From: RUG11198 sp036342255
Lineage (GTDB): Bacteria; Bacillota_I; Bacilli_A; RF39; UBA660
NCBI GenBank assembly: GCA_036342255.1
Contig: JAZAUS010000005.1
Span: forward strand, 62,001-126,000
Reading direction: 5' to 3'
DNA length: 64,000 nt
The number at the start of each line of letters is the position of its first letter. Position 1 is the first letter of the stretch. Positions 1-7,717 of the stretch are shown here, piece after piece. The translations under genes were made by a program, and so were the position numbers. Under the pieces are notes generated by a model. That model searched no databases. It saw only the letters and a program-made list of their open reading frames with translations, and had not been told where the DNA came from.

Positions 1-1419
1 ATTAGGATTTTCTCCATAATATCTATAAATATTATTATTATCTAACATAATACCAGTATCTTTACTCTCATTCACACTAATAGATTCATCACTAGACATA
101 TTAACAGTTATAATATCTTTGCTACTTTTATACTTATCTTGAATGTAATCAGATAACTTAGTTATTTTATCCTTATTATTATCTTCTACCACATCAAAAT
201 CTTCTTCTCTAAACGTATCTAACAAATAAGGCTCTTCTTCAGTACCCTTACCATCAATTACATATACAGCTTCTTTTAATCTAATAACAGGTCTTAATCC
301 CAAAGCATGACTTGATACACTACTATTAACAAATCTATCAGTAGCATCCCAATAAAAAGCTGTATTTAATTGAGCATTATTAACATTAGCAATCCAATAA
401 TATCCACCTATATCTATTAATCCATTATCAAATCCACATTCTTTATTATCTTTTTGCTTAAAGCATTTATCTGATGATAAATATTGATTAGTAACACTCC
501 TAAAATCATTAACATCCATAGCCCAACTACTTTTATTACTACAAGTATTACCATATGCATACCTTCTATTACAATATAATAAAGCTTTCTTATTTAAATT
601 AGTAATATGCTTTGATAATCCTAAAGTTTCATCACTATTAGTAACCTCTTCAAAAGAAGCATTACCATCTTTATCACTACTCAAACAATCAACAGCACCT
701 GCACTAATAATATAAGCTGTTGATTTTTTAATATATGCTATTCTCCAACCATCAGACTTATAAGAATTAACAGCCCCATAACAATAACCTTTATTATCAT
801 CACTATAATTAGCATTTACTCCCATACATGAACTCTTATTACAACCATTATTACCTTCATAATAAACATAGCTTCCAGGTTCCATCTCATTAAGAAGAAC
901 TGGACCTTTATATTCACTCAGCCAAACTTTATCATCAGGAAGTTCCAAATCCCCTCCCTTTTCTAATCCATATTCAACTCCAAAATTAATAGTAACATTA
1001 CTATCTGAAAGATTTAACATATTAACATCTATAATATAATTCTCTTTACCATCTATTAGTCCTTTAGAAGGTTTACTACTCTCTTTTCTTGTACCAATAT
1101 ATACATTTGTTAAAGCATCATCAGAAGAATAATATAAATTATATTTTAATTTAATATTATCAGGATTAGATATTTTTATTGATATATATTTCTGACTATT
1201 ACCAGTAACAATAACACTATTATTTTCATTATTACTATTCAATATAAACTCATATGTTTTAATACCATTAACAAAGCTTTCACTAACCTGAGTATTTAAA
1301 GAAAAAGTATTATATAACCTAGCAATAATAAGAATTATTAAAACAAAGAAAAACAAAGCAAGATTCATTTTGCCAATTTTATCAACTAAATTATAAAACT
1401 TGTCAACAACCTTCCTCAT
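1..1419 (-). CDS. membrane-anchored surface protein, partial (C-terminus beyond the left edge)
   Basis: The frame is open from the ATG at 1419 to base 1, giving about 473 codons without a stop, so the C-terminus is missing. AAGGAAGG stands just upstream of the start and an extended -10 box further up. The product has a short basic N-terminus, one hydrophobic segment at about residues 19-36 (signal anchor), then an Asn/Ser/Tyr-rich, outside-type region with close Cys pairs such as CNKSSC. At residues 387-400 VIDGKGTEEEPYLL resembles the GxGTxxxPY element that recurs in large surface proteins of AT-rich Firmicutes. There is no prepilin G/F-x3-E motif. Its nearness to the prepilins suggests a cell-surface role; the function is unknown. 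Confidence 0.75.
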   Translation of the reverse strand, partial: MRKVVDKFYNLVDKIGKMNLALFFFVLIILIIARLYNTFSLNTQVSESFVNGIKTYEFILNSNNENNSVIVTGNSQKYISIKISNPDNIKLKYNLYYSSDDALTNVYIGTRKESSKPSKGLIDGKENYIIDVNMLNLSDSNVTINFGVEYGLEKGGDLELPDDKVWLSEYKGPVLLNEMEPGSYVYYEGNNGCNKSSCMGVNANYSDDNKGYCYGAVNSYKSDGWRIAYIKKSTAYIISAGAVDCLSSDKDGNASFEEVTNSDETLGLSKHITNLNKKALLYCNRRYAYGNTCSNKSSWAMDVNDFRSVTNQYLSSDKCFKQKDNKECGFDNGLIDIGGYYWIANVNNAQLNTAFYWDATDRFVNSSVSSHALGLRPVIRLKEAVYVIDGKGTEEEPYLLDTFREEDFDVVEDNNKDKITKLSDYIQDKYKSSKDIITVNMSSDESISVNESKDTGIMLDNNNIYRYYGENPN

Positions 1420-1448
1420 ATTTATCTTCCTTCCTTATTCTCATTAAT

Positions 1449-1457
1449 AGTATAACA
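1449..1457 (-). promoter_or_regulatory. extended -10 promoter of the left-edge surface gene
   Basis: On the minus strand the sequence reads TGT-TATACT about 30 bases before the start at 1419. No good -35 box is seen, which is usual for extended -10 promoters. Confidence 0.5.
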
Positions 1458-1534
1458 TGATTTTTTAAAAAAAGATAGTTAATTATAAAAAAATAACATA
1501 GTTATCTTAATGTTAAGTTTTTAACAAATAGTTA

Positions 1535-1651
1535 TTGACTTCAACAGTAAAATATACTAACATATAGCCCAGTTTTTAGAGAGGGACAATTATGAAAAAA
1601 GATAAAAAAATAGTTTCATATTTTATAAAACTATTTTTTATTTTAACCTAA
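1535..1651 (+). other. possible promoter and 19-codon peptide frame opposite a terminator
   Basis: On the plus strand TTGACT (1535-1540), a 17-base spacer and TAACAT (1558-1563) form a weak promoter. Further down are GAGGGA and an ATG at 1592 opening a 19-codon frame (starts MKKDKKIVSY, ends FFILT) with stop TAA at 1649-1651. The peptide is basic then hydrophobic. The frame runs through the hairpin that ends the minus-strand gene, so it may be chance. Confidence 0.2.
1595..1639 (-). terminator. intrinsic terminator of the Big_2/Cys-peptidase gene
   Basis: Arms 1605-1615 and 1628-1638 (AAATAGTTT / AAACTATTT with A/T extensions) pair around a short loop. On the minus strand the hairpin is followed by a T-rich run and overlaps the stop codon at 1638. 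Confidence 0.6.
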
Positions 1652-2633
1652 GTATTTTCCAAATCTTCCATTCACCATTCAATCTTGAAATAGAAACAGG
1701 ACCAAATGTAGAAAAACCAGTAGATCCCTTATTAGCACTCCAGCGACCAGCATCATACCATTTTCTATTTCCAGCATATACATTAGTATGTTGATGAGAA
1801 TACCACAATACTATATCTCCAGGTTTCAACTTACCTTCTGATATCAAAGTATTCATTTTCTTACCATTACCATTTATATATTTAAAACTATTACGCATTC
1901 TTGTTTTAGTATCACTATTCTTATATTTAATAGTATTACTACTCTTTTTATAAAATTTTTGTCCAGGTTCTAATATTCCAATATCAATAAGAGCCCATGA
2001 AACATATTGAGCACAATTTGTTCTTCTATTACCATTCTGAACAGCTTTCTCATAAGTACCACTAGCATTAGAATTACTATATTTCCACTTTTTTCCTCTT
2101 TTATAATCATTTCTAGCAGTTTGACTCATTTTCTCTAAAGATTTAATTAAATCTTCACTAGTAACTTTTTTTGTAGTAGTTACATTTTGATTATTATTAG
2201 GTGTTGGAGTTGTCTTTGGAGTTGTATTATTATTTGTATTATTATTATTTGTTTTATTTTCATTAGTAGTAGTATTAGTAACAGGTGCATTTACAACAAC
2301 CTTACAAACAGCCCTCGTAGAATAATTATTTCTATCAGCAACTATAACATAAGCACTACCACCACTAACACCCTTAACATTACCAGAACTATCTACAACA
2401 ACAACACTTTTATTACTACTAACCCATATCAAACTACTTTGCATATTACTAGGTTCAGTAGATGCTGTTAATTTTAAAGTACTACCAACATTAATAGATA
2501 ACGTAGACTTATCCAATGTTATTTTAGAAATATTAGCAGCTACCAAAATACTATCATCATTTTGTTTAAAAATATTTAAAGTAACAACAGTCCCAATTAT
2601 AAAGACTAAAATAAAAATCCTTCTTAATTTCAC
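1638..2633 (-). CDS. secreted wall hydrolase: Big_2 domain plus NlpC/P60- or CHAP-like Cys peptidase
   Basis: It starts at GTG 2633, with AAGGAG seven bases upstream. The N-terminus (1-25) is a signal peptide or anchor. Residues 35-115 fit a bacterial Ig-like Big_2 domain (ISKITLDKSTLSINVG, then VDSSGNVKGVSGG). Residues 116-155 are an Asn/Thr/Pro-rich linker. The C-terminal part has a Cys-peptidase pattern: NCAQYVSWAL with Cys207, then GDIVLWYSHQHTNVYAG with His280/His282 and Asp294, as in NlpC/P60 or CHAP amidases. It probably cuts peptidoglycan outside the cell. NlpC/P60 versus CHAP cannot be settled by eye. It is transcribed alone, with its own terminator. Confidence 0.75.
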   Translation of the reverse strand: MKLRRIFILVFIIGTVVTLNIFKQNDDSILVAANISKITLDKSTLSINVGSTLKLTASTEPSNMQSSLIWVSSNKSVVVVDSSGNVKGVSGGSAYVIVADRNNYSTRAVCKVVVNAPVTNTTTNENKTNNNNTNNNTTPKTTPTPNNNQNVTTTKKVTSEDLIKSLEKMSQTARNDYKRGKKWKYSNSNASGTYEKAVQNGNRRTNCAQYVSWALIDIGILEPGQKFYKKSSNTIKYKNSDTKTRMRNSFKYINGNGKKMNTLISEGKLKPGDIVLWYSHQHTNVYAGNRKWYDAGRWSANKGSTGFSTFGPVSISRLNGEWKIWKILRLK

Positions 2634-2707
2634 ACTTTCACTCCTTACATAATTATTCCGTTCACCATTATTATATTATAAATATTCATCTATTACAAGA
2701 AAATTAT

Positions 2708-2917
2708 TTAATCAACAGGATCATAACCACTACCACCAAAAGGATTACAACTAATAATTCTTCTTAAAGACTTTTTCCAACCTTTTATAAAGCCATACTT
2801 ATTAATAGCTTGTATAGCATATTCAGAACAAGTAGGTGTATACCTACACATCTTATGCCAAGGCCCCGGTATTCTTTGATACCCTTTAATTATAATAATA
2901 CTAATCTTTGCAAGCAT
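2708..2917 (-). CDS. yidD: membrane protein insertion efficiency factor YidD
   Basis: This 69-residue protein carries the full YidD signature: GYQRIPGPWHKMCRYTPTCS, then SEYA and the CNPFGGSGYDPVD end. YidD is a small membrane-associated protein that assists YidC/Sec insertion of inner-membrane proteins. The start at 2917 lies inside the end of the aminopeptidase gene (17-base overlap), with GGAG in that gene serving as ribosome site, so translation is probably coupled. In most bacteria yidD sits beside rpmH-rnpA-yidC; none of these is nearby here. Confidence 0.93.
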   Translation of the reverse strand: MLAKISIIIIKGYQRIPGPWHKMCRYTPTCSEYAIQAINKYGFIKGWKKSLRRIISCNPFGGSGYDPVD

Positions 2918-4118
2918 TCATTATCTCCATTGAAAATTTACCATTTTCAAAAATTTTAATTTTATTACCATTTCTAGTATAACCATCAATATTTAAATCT
3001 TTAGTTCCAACCATAAAATCAACATGCTGTTTTGAAACATTTACCCCATTTTTTAATAGCTCTTCTTCTTCCATTTTTAATCCATCTTTTAAGCATTCAT
3101 TAAAACCAGCTCCTAATGCCAAATGACAAGAAGCATTTTCATCAATTAACGTCGTACCAAAATTTATATTCATAGCATCAATAGGACTATCCACTTCAAC
3201 AAGAGCAGCCTCTCCCAAATAGCAAGAATTATCATCAGTATTAATTATTTCACTTAACACTTCCTTACCCTTTTTAGCATCATATGAAATAACCTTACCA
3301 TCCTTAAACTTAATCCAAAAGTCTTCTATTAAAGCCCCGTTATAAACTAATGGTTTTGAACTATAAACAATACCATTAGTTTTATTATATACAGGACTAG
3401 TAAATATCTCATAACTAGGCATATTAACAATTACATTATTATCTTTAGCATTACTAAACATATATCCAACAGGTAAATATATCTCTAAATCAGTACCTAA
3501 AGAATTAGTATAATGAAGCTTTTCCAAATCTAAATTATTCATTACATTTATTATTTTTTTATTTTTATCTAATAAACTATCCCACTCTTTAATAGGATTA
3601 TCTCTATCAATCATACACATTTTAAAAATAGCATCTTTTAATTTAGAATATGCATCATTATCATTATAAATATCCTTAGCCCACACTTCATTAGGATATG
3701 CTGCTATACACCAAGATAATTCACATTTCTTTTGTAATTTTCTATATAAAGGTTTTGTATTTTGCTTAACTTTAGAAGCATATCCTATTATTTTAGGATC
3801 AATATCATCCATTAAATGAGGAATCTCTGTATCAAACATCAAGAAACTAGCTCCTTTAGCAGCATATTCATCCCACACTTTTTTATTAAAATAAGGACTT
3901 TCATCTATCTCATCATAAGACTTCTCTTTTAAAAAATCATGTACCTTATATTTATCTTCACCTTCTAAATAAATATCTTCTACACCCATTTTTCTAACTT
4001 TGTCCACTAATTTATCAACAAATTTTTCAATTTCTTTATTATAACTAATAAACAAAACTGGTACTTCTTTAATATTAGTACATCTTTCTATTAATAAATC
4101 TATATATTTATCATCCAT
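2901..4118 (-). CDS. aminopeptidase, M29 family (AmpS/PepS type)
   Basis: The length of 405 residues is normal for this cytoplasmic metallo-aminopeptidase family. All expected metal and catalytic positions are visible: Glu237 (PSYEIFTSP), Glu303 (GEAALVEVDSP), His332 (NASCHLALGAGF), His365 and Asp367 (KQHVDFMVGTKD). AAGGGTGAT precedes the ATG, and a TGG-TATAGT extended -10 box lies about 20 bases upstream. It is transcribed with yidD. The likely role is removal of N-terminal residues from peptides during peptide turnover. Confidence 0.9.
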   Translation of the reverse strand: MDDKYIDLLIERCTNIKEVPVLFISYNKEIEKFVDKLVDKVRKMGVEDIYLEGEDKYKVHDFLKEKSYDEIDESPYFNKKVWDEYAAKGASFLMFDTEIPHLMDDIDPKIIGYASKVKQNTKPLYRKLQKKCELSWCIAAYPNEVWAKDIYNDNDAYSKLKDAIFKMCMIDRDNPIKEWDSLLDKNKKIINVMNNLDLEKLHYTNSLGTDLEIYLPVGYMFSNAKDNNVIVNMPSYEIFTSPVYNKTNGIVYSSKPLVYNGALIEDFWIKFKDGKVISYDAKKGKEVLSEIINTDDNSCYLGEAALVEVDSPIDAMNINFGTTLIDENASCHLALGAGFNECLKDGLKMEEEELLKNGVNVSKQHVDFMVGTKDLNIDGYTRNGNKIKIFENGKFSMEIMNACKD

Positions 4119-4137
4119 GCTTAATCACCCTTTATCT

Positions 4138-4146
4138 ACTATACCA
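4138..4146 (-). promoter_or_regulatory. extended -10 promoter of the aminopeptidase-yidD unit
   Basis: The minus strand reads TGG-TATAGT between the stop of the large prepilin gene and the aminopeptidase start. No convincing -35 box is seen. Confidence 0.4.
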
Positions 4147-4173
4147 CAATTCATCACATAAATTATATTTTTT

Positions 4174-7023
4174 TTATTTTAATTCAATTATTCTTTCCCA
4201 AGAAGCATAAATATTATGACTTTTATTATTAGCTAATTCTATATCACTATTAATTTTTACTCCTCCACCAAAAGGACTAGTATACCAACCATCAAATTTA
4301 TATTTTTTGCGAGTTGGAGCTAAAAATGAACCATAATTAGATCCTTTAGCAATAGTCATTTTATAATCACTAGATACTTCAAAAGGAGATAATCCTCTAC
4401 CATATATGTAAGCATTATAAACCCGTCCATGTAAAGCATCACCTGACATACTATTACATGTTGAACCATAAGGATTACCACCAATAGCCATTATCGTATT
4501 AGCCACTGGAACTCCTATAACAGCAGGTTTTTTATCATCAGTTAAAACTGTCATATGTCCTTCTTGAATTCCATTAACATAAATATCCAACATATATCCA
4601 TCAAAAGTCAAAACAACACTATATTCTTTACCAACTTCAGGTACAATATTAGTTTTTATATTTTTATATGAACCATCTATATAATATTCACCAGCTATAA
4701 CACTACCTTGCTCCCCAGATGCTATATAAATGCCTCCTCCTCCATCTTCCCAATTACCAATAATATATTGACGAGATTCAGGATTTTCTTTTAATGAACT
4801 AATTGAAAAAGTAACACCAATAGTTTGATAATCACTATTAATTTTTCCTAATGAAACACAAGTCGAAGACCCATTAAATATTAAAGACTCTCCATATTCT
4901 TTCTCCCATTCTCCATTTACAATACTTCCATTATTATTACCAAACATATCATACCAAACTGTTGTATCCTCAGAATGCTCATAATCATCACTAACAACAT
5001 TATAAACTGCATCATATTTAGAAATCAAATAATTATTAACAGCATTAGTTCCACCATTTCCCCTATATTTAATATCTAATAATTCGTCATTTTCATAAGC
5101 ACTAACACGAAATCCTTCAGATGTTTCCATACTATCATTTATCATAACTGTTTCATAATTATTATTATCATTTGAAACAAAAGTTTTAGCATCTTTATAT
5201 GTTCTACCATCCTTAAAATAATGCCATACAGCTATCTCATCCAAATTATATGTTTCACCCAAATCTACAGTAACACATTGATTTCCATTTTCTAATTGAA
5301 CATATCCACTATTAATATCTCCATCATTTATTGACGCAATATTATGAGTACCCCATTCTGTATTTACAGTACTATAATTTAATATAGATTTACCTTTTGC
5401 AACATTAAAGCCATTACTATCTATAGCTTGTATTTCAACCCAATGATTACCAGAATTCATTGAATTACCATTTATACAATCTTTAATATATCTTACATTA
5501 TCCAATTTATGATTCTTTCTCGTTGGAGCATTAGGTCCACTATAAGTTATTCTAACTCTACCATCACCACTATTAACTCCCCTATACATTTTACCATGTA
5601 AAAAATGTTCAGTAATATATGATGAAACAGGTGTTAAAGAACTTTTTGTATTATTTGTATGCCCTTTAGTACTCTCAATTACACCATTAACACCAGCATA
5701 GCCAGCTATATATGAAGAACCTCCTGCACCAGGATAACCATGACCTAAAGCGCCACCATACCAACCAGCGCCGCCGCCGCCACCCCAGCCAACTTCATCA
5801 CCATACTTTGGAGCACCTCCACCAAAACCAAATCCAGCAGTTCTTTTTATAAATAATTCAGCTGCTCCTGGAATATAATCTAAATCAGTTCTATTATTAC
5901 GACCTGTTCCACAAATATTTTGTTTACCACCCCTTGGAACATTTTTAGAAATTGGATTTTCATTAGGTTCTAAATCATAGCGTAAATAAGTATACAATGA
6001 TGAAGCATCATCACCAAATAACCTACCACCATGAGCACCAGATAAAAAATAACTTCCTAATTTTGAATCGCCACCCAATTCTGGAGCAACTACAACAGCA
6101 CCGCCACCTCCAGCAGCAACCATTATTCTTTTATTTAAATTATTACCAGATCCAGCAAGTCTAATATCAGCAGCGCCACCACCACCACGATTATAATTAT
6201 TACCAGATCCATGATCATACCAACCGGAATTACCACCAACATTAGAAGTACCACTACTTCCATTAACACCAGTATATCCACCTATTGAATAATAAGCAGT
6301 TTGACTAACAACAGGTTGATTACCAACATTTATTTCTAAAACAGTACCCCTATTTAAATAAATATAGCCCTCTGTCTGACTACCTCTACCACCAACATAA
6401 TAATTATCATAATCACCACCCTGAGCTCCCCAAGCTTCAATTTTATAATAACCATTTTGTGGAGCTTCAAATGTCTGTACTGCATTTTTAGCAGTATAAA
6501 CATAAACAAGTGGAAAAGGTTCCTGTTTATATACATATAACTTAATATCATAACTATTATCATCATATATACTATTAATAGGAATCTTAATAGCCTTTTG
6601 CCCTATTACTTCAATCTTACCAAATTCAGCAAACCTAGGAATCTTTCTTTTATAATATGAAGAATCTTTAATAAAATCTTCACCATTTAATTTACCATAT
6701 TCTATTATTTTATCCCCAGAATCATTCTTAGAAACTTTAATTCTTAAATTAACATCTCTTAAACCTTCTTGAGCAACTAAATCAACACTATAATCAGTTT
6801 TTGTTTTATAACTAATACTATGATATTTTTCTAAATCATTCATAATATTTTTAGTAATATTTATCTTAGTATTCAATAAATCAGTTGATTCATATACCCC
6901 CATATTTATATCTTTAAATTTATATGTTAAATTTAACAAATAATAAGCAACAGAAAAAGCTATTACAGAAGCTAATACTATTTCTACTAACATATACCCC
7001 CTATTATCCAATTTTTTTAACAT
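4174..7023 (-). CDS. giant prepilin-like surface protein: Gly-rich, F5/8-type, LamG-like and InlB-repeat domains
   Basis: It has a class III (prepilin) signal: KKLDNRG then YMLVEIV, with cleavage expected after Gly9 and the conserved Glu at +5 (Glu14), followed by a hydrophobic helix to about residue 33. The stalk is at 35-175. Residues 180-495 form a Gly-rich domain (YYKIEAWGAQGG, many GGGG runs). Residues 510-645 resemble an F5/8 discoidin-like carbohydrate-binding domain (CVTVDLGETYNLDEIAVW). Residues 665-885 look like a LamG/concanavalin fold. Residues 885-944 match an InlB/Flg_new repeat (KFDGWYTSP, IYASWER). Minor pilins are normally 100-250 residues. It follows the minor prepilin gene by four bases, so the two are co-transcribed. 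The inferred role is a pilus- or pseudopilus-borne adhesin; domain names rest on visual pattern. Confidence 0.8.
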   Translation of the reverse strand: MLKKLDNRGYMLVEIVLASVIAFSVAYYLLNLTYKFKDINMGVYESTDLLNTKINITKNIMNDLEKYHSISYKTKTDYSVDLVAQEGLRDVNLRIKVSKNDSGDKIIEYGKLNGEDFIKDSSYYKRKIPRFAEFGKIEVIGQKAIKIPINSIYDDNSYDIKLYVYKQEPFPLVYVYTAKNAVQTFEAPQNGYYKIEAWGAQGGDYDNYYVGGRGSQTEGYIYLNRGTVLEINVGNQPVVSQTAYYSIGGYTGVNGSSGTSNVGGNSGWYDHGSGNNYNRGGGGAADIRLAGSGNNLNKRIMVAAGGGGAVVVAPELGGDSKLGSYFLSGAHGGRLFGDDASSLYTYLRYDLEPNENPISKNVPRGGKQNICGTGRNNRTDLDYIPGAAELFIKRTAGFGFGGGAPKYGDEVGWGGGGGAGWYGGALGHGYPGAGGSSYIAGYAGVNGVIESTKGHTNNTKSSLTPVSSYITEHFLHGKMYRGVNSGDGRVRITYSGPNAPTRKNHKLDNVRYIKDCINGNSMNSGNHWVEIQAIDSNGFNVAKGKSILNYSTVNTEWGTHNIASINDGDINSGYVQLENGNQCVTVDLGETYNLDEIAVWHYFKDGRTYKDAKTFVSNDNNNYETVMINDSMETSEGFRVSAYENDELLDIKYRGNGGTNAVNNYLISKYDAVYNVVSDDYEHSEDTTVWYDMFGNNNGSIVNGEWEKEYGESLIFNGSSTCVSLGKINSDYQTIGVTFSISSLKENPESRQYIIGNWEDGGGGIYIASGEQGSVIAGEYYIDGSYKNIKTNIVPEVGKEYSVVLTFDGYMLDIYVNGIQEGHMTVLTDDKKPAVIGVPVANTIMAIGGNPYGSTCNSMSGDALHGRVYNAYIYGRGLSPFEVSSDYKMTIAKGSNYGSFLAPTRKKYKFDGWYTSPFGGGVKINSDIELANNKSHNIYASWERIIELK

Positions 7024-7027
7024 ATAA

Positions 7028-7624
7028 TCACCCTAATCTTATACTTGAGTAATAATATTTCTTATTACTATTCTTATATTCTACAACAAACAAATAATTA
7101 TATAATTCTGAACTATAATTAAAATCAACTTCCTCATCTAAAAAATCATCATCTTCTTCAACTAACTCTTTAATATTATAATATGTAACTATATAATCAA
7201 TATAATCTTTAAATGTATTTTTAATATTAATAACATTATCATTTTTAAAATCCTCTAATGCTTTTTTATCATATTTTATTACATACATATTTTGAATTTG
7301 ATACTCATCCTTTAACGCTTCACAAAAATCGCCACCATATTCCTGACATACTTCATTTTTTATAATAGCAGCATACTCCTCAGTCCCCTTTACCTTATCT
7401 TCAGGCGACACTCTAGATAACAAATCGCCTAAACTTTTAGTACCCATCAATGAATTAACCATCTCTCTAGCTGCAAAAACACCATCTATATCATAATAAG
7501 TCATTCTAACATTATAATTTTTATATAATTTATTAAATACAACATATAAACCAACTAAGGAAGTTAAAACTACCGTAGAAGTTATTACAACTTCTGCCAA
7601 CATAAACCCTTTATTATTTTTCAA
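7028..7624 (-). CDS. minor prepilin / pseudopilin-like protein
   Basis: Class III signal MKNNKG then FMLAEVV, with Glu at +5, followed by a hydrophobic helix to about residue 30 and a 165-residue acidic, Tyr-rich outside domain with two Cys (near CQEYGGDFC). The start is set at TTG 7624 because AAGGTG lies six bases upstream. The in-frame GTG at 7633 falls inside that ribosome site. The protein lies just upstream of the giant prepilin and divergent from the GspE-type ATPase. It probably primes or caps a type IV-like pseudopilus; nothing more specific can be read. Confidence 0.8.
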   Translation of the reverse strand: MKNNKGFMLAEVVITSTVVLTSLVGLYVVFNKLYKNYNVRMTYYDIDGVFAAREMVNSLMGTKSLGDLLSRVSPEDKVKGTEEYAAIIKNEVCQEYGGDFCEALKDEYQIQNMYVIKYDKKALEDFKNDNVINIKNTFKDYIDYIVTYYNIKELVEEDDDFLDEEVDFNYSSELYNYLFVVEYKNSNKKYYYSSIRLG

Positions 7625-7641
7625 TTTTATCACCTTTTGTA

Positions 7642-7670
7642 TTGCTATTCTTTTAAATATATTATATAAT
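7642..7670 (+). promoter_or_regulatory. promoter of the GspE/PilB-type ATPase gene
   Basis: TTGCTA (7642-7647), a 17-base spacer and a perfect TATAAT (7665-7670) lie about 48 bases before the ATG at 7718, in the divergent gap between the two gene sets. Confidence 0.7.
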
Positions 7671-7717
7671 AATAATGTTATAAAGTAAAGATAAAAAAGA
7701 ATGGAACGGGATAATTT

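Noticed and set aside
1535..1558. Promoter TTGACT with TATACT
   Set aside because: The spacer would be only 12 bases; the alternative TAACAT at a 17-base distance is weak but better spaced.
2187..2471. Plus-strand frame of 94 codons opposite the Big_2 protein gene
   Set aside because: It mirrors the Asn/Thr-rich linker and Ig-like domain of the real minus-strand gene, has low-complexity Ile/Ser/Thr composition and no ribosome site.
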